Shown here: piece after piece, positions 44,117-46,852 of the stretch
How positions within the stretch are numbered: the first letter of the stretch is position 1
How the letters are laid out: the number at the start of each line of letters is the position of its first letter
Origin: Rubrivivax sp.
GTDB taxonomy: Bacteria > Pseudomonadota > Gammaproteobacteria > Burkholderiales > Burkholderiaceae_C
Assembly (NCBI GenBank): GCA_022842825.1
Contig: JALHOU010000002.1
Span: forward strand, 26,484-73,335
DNA length: 46,852 nt
Direction: 5' to 3'
Translations under genes and position numbers: made by a program
Notes under the pieces: model-generated
The model's input: only the letters and a program-made list of their open reading frames with translations
Database searches by the model: none
Told to the model about the DNA's origin: nothing

Positions 44117-45658
44117 TCAGGACTTCTTCGTGCGAGTCGCGCGGCTTGCCTGCCTGGGCCCGGCCGGCTTGGGTGGCTTCTCGCCGCGCCCGGCCTCGGC
44201 GGCCCGGGCAAGCACCCACCGCGCCAGCAGCGGCACGGGCCGGCCCGTGGCCCCCTTGTTCGCACCCGAGCGCCATGCCGTGCCTGCGATGTCGAGGTGG
44301 GCCCAGCGCAGCTTGGCGGTGAAGCGCTTGAGGAACATTGCCGCGGTGATGGCCCCGCCAGCGCGCGGCCCGACGTTTGCCATGTCGGCAAAGTTGCTCT
44401 TCAGCGCCTCGTCGTACTCCTCGTCCAGCGGCATGCGCCAGGCCGGGTCGAGTGCCGTGTCGCCAGCGGCGAGCAATTCGCCGGCCAGCGCTTCGTCAGT
44501 GCTGAACAGGCCGCTGCGATGGTGCCCGAGCGCGATCACGCAGGCGCCGGTGAGCGTGGCGATGTCCACCACCGCCGCGGGCTTGAAGCGCTCGGCATAG
44601 GTGAGCGCGTCGCAGAGGATCAGGCGCCCTTCGGCATCGGTGTTCAGGATCTCGATCGTCTGCCCGGAAAGGCTCTTCACGACGTCGCCCGGCTTGACCG
44701 CACGGCCGCTGGGCATGTTCTCGCAGGCCGGGATCAGCCCGATCAGGTTGACGCGCGCCTTCGCCCCGGCCACGGCACGCAGGGTGCCCAGCACGCTCGC
44801 CGCGCCGCCCATGTCGAACTTCATCTCGTCCATCTCGGCGGCCGGCTTGATCGAGATGCCGCCGGTGTCGAACGTGATGCCCTTGCCGACGAGGACCAGC
44901 GGCGCCACGTCCTTGCCCGCGCCCATCCAGCGCATGACGATGAACTTCGGCGGCTGGTCCGAACCTTGGGCCACGGAAAGGAAGGAGCCCATGCCGAGGC
45001 GTTCGCAATCCTTGCGGTCGAGCACCTCGACCTTGAAGCCGTGGCTCTTGCCCAGCTTCTCCGCCTGCTCGGCCAGGTAGGTGGGCGTGCAATGGTTGGC
45101 CGGCCGGTTGGCGCATTCGCGCGCCAGCGCCACGCCGGCGGCGATCGACTCGCCGCGCAGCAGCCCGCCGGCCAGGTCGGGCTGCTCGGCTGCCGCGCAC
45201 ACGAGCGTCACGCGCTCGAGCTTGGGCGCCGAGGGCGCGCTGGGTTTCGTCGCGCGGTAGACGTAGGTCGCATCGTGCGTCGCGAGCACCAGTGCCTCGG
45301 CCGCCGCCGCATCCATCGGCGATGGCGCGCCGGCCACCGCCACCGCCAGGTGGCTGGCGCCGCCGCTCTTCACCAAGGCCACGCCGGCCGTCACGGCGCG
45401 GCGCATGGCCTTGGCGCCCACGTCCGCGGCCCAGACGAAAGCAAGCCGGCGCGCCTTCACGCCGGCCACGCGGTGCGCGTAGAGCAGTTGCCCCGCCTTG
45501 AGCGCGAAGTCGCCGCCGGCCACCGCTTCGGCAAGCGCCGAGCCGATCGGCCCCTCGATCGAGGACGGCACCTTCGCGCCCAGCACCACCACCAGCAATG
45601 CATCGGCGTCGATGCCGGCCAGCCCGGCCTTGCCGGGCACGAGGGTGTTGAAGTCCAT
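44117..45658 (-). CDS. pepA: Leucyl aminopeptidase
   Basis: A 513-residue M17 peptidase. The catalytic C-terminal domain has the metal-binding [31 protein letters not shown] with the lysine and aspartates, and the signature [14 protein letters not shown] with aspartate and glutamate ligands. The N-terminal macro-like domain covers about 1-170. It trims N-terminal residues from peptides; E. coli PepA also binds DNA in Xer recombination. The C-terminus has a basic extension (about 485-513). It is divergent from lptF with only 29 bp between start codons. Confidence 0.95.
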   Translation of the reverse strand: MDFNTLVPGKAGLAGIDADALLVVVLGAKVPSSIEGPIGSALAEAVAGGDFALKAGQLLYAHRVAGVKARRLAFVWAADVGAKAMRRAVTAGVALVKSGGASHLAVAVAGAPSPMDAAAAEALVLATHDATYVYRATKPSAPSAPKLERVTLVCAAAEQPDLAGGLLRGESIAAGVALARECANRPANHCTPTYLAEQAEKLGKSHGFKVEVLDRKDCERLGMGSFLSVAQGSDQPPKFIVMRWMGAGKDVAPLVLVGKGITFDTGGISIKPAAEMDEMKFDMGGAASVLGTLRAVAGAKARVNLIGLIPACENMPSGRAVKPGDVVKSLSGQTIEILNTDAEGRLILCDALTYAERFKPAAVVDIATLTGACVIALGHHRSGLFSTDEALAGELLAAGDTALDPAWRMPLDEEYDEALKSNFADMANVGPRAGGAITAAMFLKRFTAKLRWAHLDIAGTAWRSGANKGATGRPVPLLARWVLARAAEAGRGEKPPKPAGPRQASRATRTKKS

Positions 45659-45687
45659 AATTCCGTCTGGTTAGAACGAAGCGCAGG

Positions 45688-46782
45688 ATGTTATTCGATT
45701 CGTCCGTTCGCAAGGAGGTCGCACGCACGTTCGGGGCGACGCTGGTGGTCATCCTGACCATCGTGCTGACCATGTTCCTCATCCGCACGATCGGCCAGGC
45801 GGCCAGCGGCGCCGTGGCGCCGCGCGACGTGGTGCTGCTGCTGGGCTACGTGGCGCTCGGGCACCTGCCGACGATGCTGGCGCTTTCACTCTTCGTCGCC
45901 GTCGTGCTCTCGCTCGGGCGCATGTACCGCGACAGCGAGATGAGCATCTGGTTCGCCAGCGGGGTGGGCCTGACGCGATTTGTGAAGCCGGTGCTGCGCA
46001 CCGTGTGGCCCGTGCTTCTCGTGGTGACCCTGCTGCTGCTGTTCGCCTGGCCCTGGGGCAACCGCAACGGGCTCGAGCTGCGCGAGCGCTATCAGCAGCG
46101 CTCTGATCTCTCGCGCGTGGCCCCCGGAGTCTTCCAGACCTCCAGCGACGGCCGCCGCGTATTCTTCGTGGAGCGCGACAGTGCGGACGGTGGCGCGGCG
46201 CGCAACGTCTTCATCCTCAACCGCCAGGACCACGCCGAGGCGGTCACCTCGGCCCGCAGCGGCCGCATCGAGGCCGACGGCGGCGACCACTTTCTCGTGC
46301 TCGAACGTGGCCAGCGCAACGAAGTGAATCTGAAGAGCGGTGAGAAGACGCTTTCGAGTTTCGAGAGCTACCGCGTGCTGGCCAGTGAACGCGCGGTGCG
46401 TGAGGCCGAAGCGCGCCCACCCAAGGCCGTGACGACGATGGACCTCATCCGCAGCCCGACGCCCAGGCACCAGGGCGAGCTCACCTGGCGGGTCGGCATG
46501 CTGCTGGGGGCCGCCAATCTCGTGCTGCTGGGCATCGGCCTGGCGGCCACGAACCCGCGCCGCGCCAGCAACTGGAACCTGCTGTTCGCTCTGCTGGCCT
46601 TCGCGATCTACTACAACCTCGTCAACCTCTCCCAGGCCTGGGTGTCCACGGGCCGCCTCGCCATGGGGCCGGCCCTGATCCTCATCCATGGCGGCACCTT
46701 CGGACTGGCGCTCGCGCTGCTGTGGTGGCGCGACCATGCCGCGGTCGTGCGCTGGCCGTGGCGCCGGCGGCGCGCCGCCTGA
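45688..46782 (+). CDS. lptF: LPS export ABC transporter permease LptF
   Basis: A 364-residue inner-membrane protein of the YjgP/YjgQ family. It has N-terminal helices (ATLVVILTIVLTMFLIRTIG and VVLLLGYVALGHLPTMLALSLFVAVVLSLGRM), a periplasmic beta-jellyroll at about 130-250, and C-terminal helices including LLFALLAFAIYYNLVNLSQAWV. With LptG and LptB2 it extracts LPS for transport to the outer membrane. lptG normally follows and would start beyond the window. The conserved EMSIWFASGVG cytoplasmic loop is intact. A box resembling TTAGAA lies 11 nt before the ATG. Confidence 0.95.
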   Translation: MLFDSSVRKEVARTFGATLVVILTIVLTMFLIRTIGQAASGAVAPRDVVLLLGYVALGHLPTMLALSLFVAVVLSLGRMYRDSEMSIWFASGVGLTRFVKPVLRTVWPVLLVVTLLLLFAWPWGNRNGLELRERYQQRSDLSRVAPGVFQTSSDGRRVFFVERDSADGGAARNVFILNRQDHAEAVTSARSGRIEADGGDHFLVLERGQRNEVNLKSGEKTLSSFESYRVLASERAVREAEARPPKAVTTMDLIRSPTPRHQGELTWRVGMLLGAANLVLLGIGLAATNPRRASNWNLLFALLAFAIYYNLVNLSQAWVSTGRLAMGPALILIHGGTFGLALALLWWRDHAAVVRWPWRRRRAA

Positions 46783-46804
46783 GTCGGCGCCCGCGCCAGT
46801 TGCC

Positions 46805-46852
46805 CGCCCATCGCCCATCGCCCATCGCCCATCGCCCATCGCCCATCGCCCA
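46805..46852. repeat. 7-bp tandem repeat (TCGCCCA)n reaching the window edge
   Basis: Six perfect TCGCCCA units (46811-46852) follow a partial CGCCCA (46805-46810), starting 23 nt after the lptF stop. The array is cut by the window end, so the copy number is a minimum. Confidence 0.95.

Noticed and set aside
45886-46839. Minus-strand frames beginning in the heptamer repeat (MGDGRWA units)
   Set aside because: The repeat supplies many ATG codons by chance. The frames run antisense through lptF.

Overview
This 46.9 kb, very GC-rich window is chromosomal DNA from a betaproteobacterium, most probably of the order Burkholderiales (the Rubrivivax/Leptothrix/Comamonadaceae side; genus not determinable here). 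The evidence is the set of protein families and their order: polA, a DUF2782 gene, thrB, a BPSS1780-type membrane protein and uvrD; a Bug-type solute receptor; divergent pepA-holC and lptF; and livHMGF. Most of the sequence is ordinary single-copy core genome. I see no insertion sequence, prophage, integrase, CRISPR array or rRNA. One tRNA (Leu, anticodon CAA) is present.

Layout. 1-905: the tail of an IlvD/Edd-type sugar-acid dehydratase, then an RraA/HMG-aldolase-like gene. 973-1032: an 8-bp tandem repeat. 1107-1697: a stand-alone cyclic-nucleotide-binding protein. 1764-4045 (minus): a two-gene 3-hydroxybenzoate/gentisate operon. 4260-4635 (minus): decayed remnants of sugar-acid dehydratase genes. 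4822-12424: polA (minus), then DUF2782-thrB-BPSS1780 (plus), then uvrD (minus). 11955-14417: a PAS-GGDEF-EAL protein whose frame runs about 470 nt into uvrD. 14489-15530: guaC behind a terminator-like 5' hairpin. 15609-20911: an S41 lipoprotein protease, valS, a TusA-like gene and a zinc-ribbon Nudix hydrolase. 20929-24072: cysM, tRNA-Leu, a rhomboid protease and a degenerate HtrA-like protein. 24145-27252: a YeeZ-like SDR, divergent from an oxidoreductase-Bug receptor pair. 27313-28805: a CsgG-like lipoprotein with a partner. 28974-32517: livHMGF. 32721-34456: ald with a divergent Lrp/AsnC regulator. 34489-40402: rarA, a small envelope protein, ftsK-lolA and a Crp/Fnr regulator. 40601-42141: trxB and rpmB-rpmG. 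42253-45658: a LivK-type binding protein, holC and pepA. 45688-46782: lptF, followed by a 7-bp repeat running off the window edge.

How the genes work together. Most are housekeeping: replication and repair (polA, uvrD, rarA, holC, ftsK), translation (valS, rpmB, rpmG, tRNA-Leu), envelope biogenesis (lolA, lptF), redox and sulfur (trxB, cysM, TusA-like), purine salvage (guaC) and amino acids (thrB, liv, ald/Lrp, pepA). Accessory catabolism is confined to the first 4.7 kb and to the Bug receptor pair.

I do not see a convincing wholly new multi-gene system. The observations most worth following are: a recurring promoter layout that places a -10 box 6-7 nt before the start codon (polA, DUF2782, uvrD, Lrp, rarA, ftsK), implying leaderless mRNAs; the terminator-like hairpin at the extreme 5' end of the guaC transcript; the long GGDEF-EAL/uvrD overlap; an HtrA-like protein that keeps only the serine of its triad; and the decayed sugar-acid locus.
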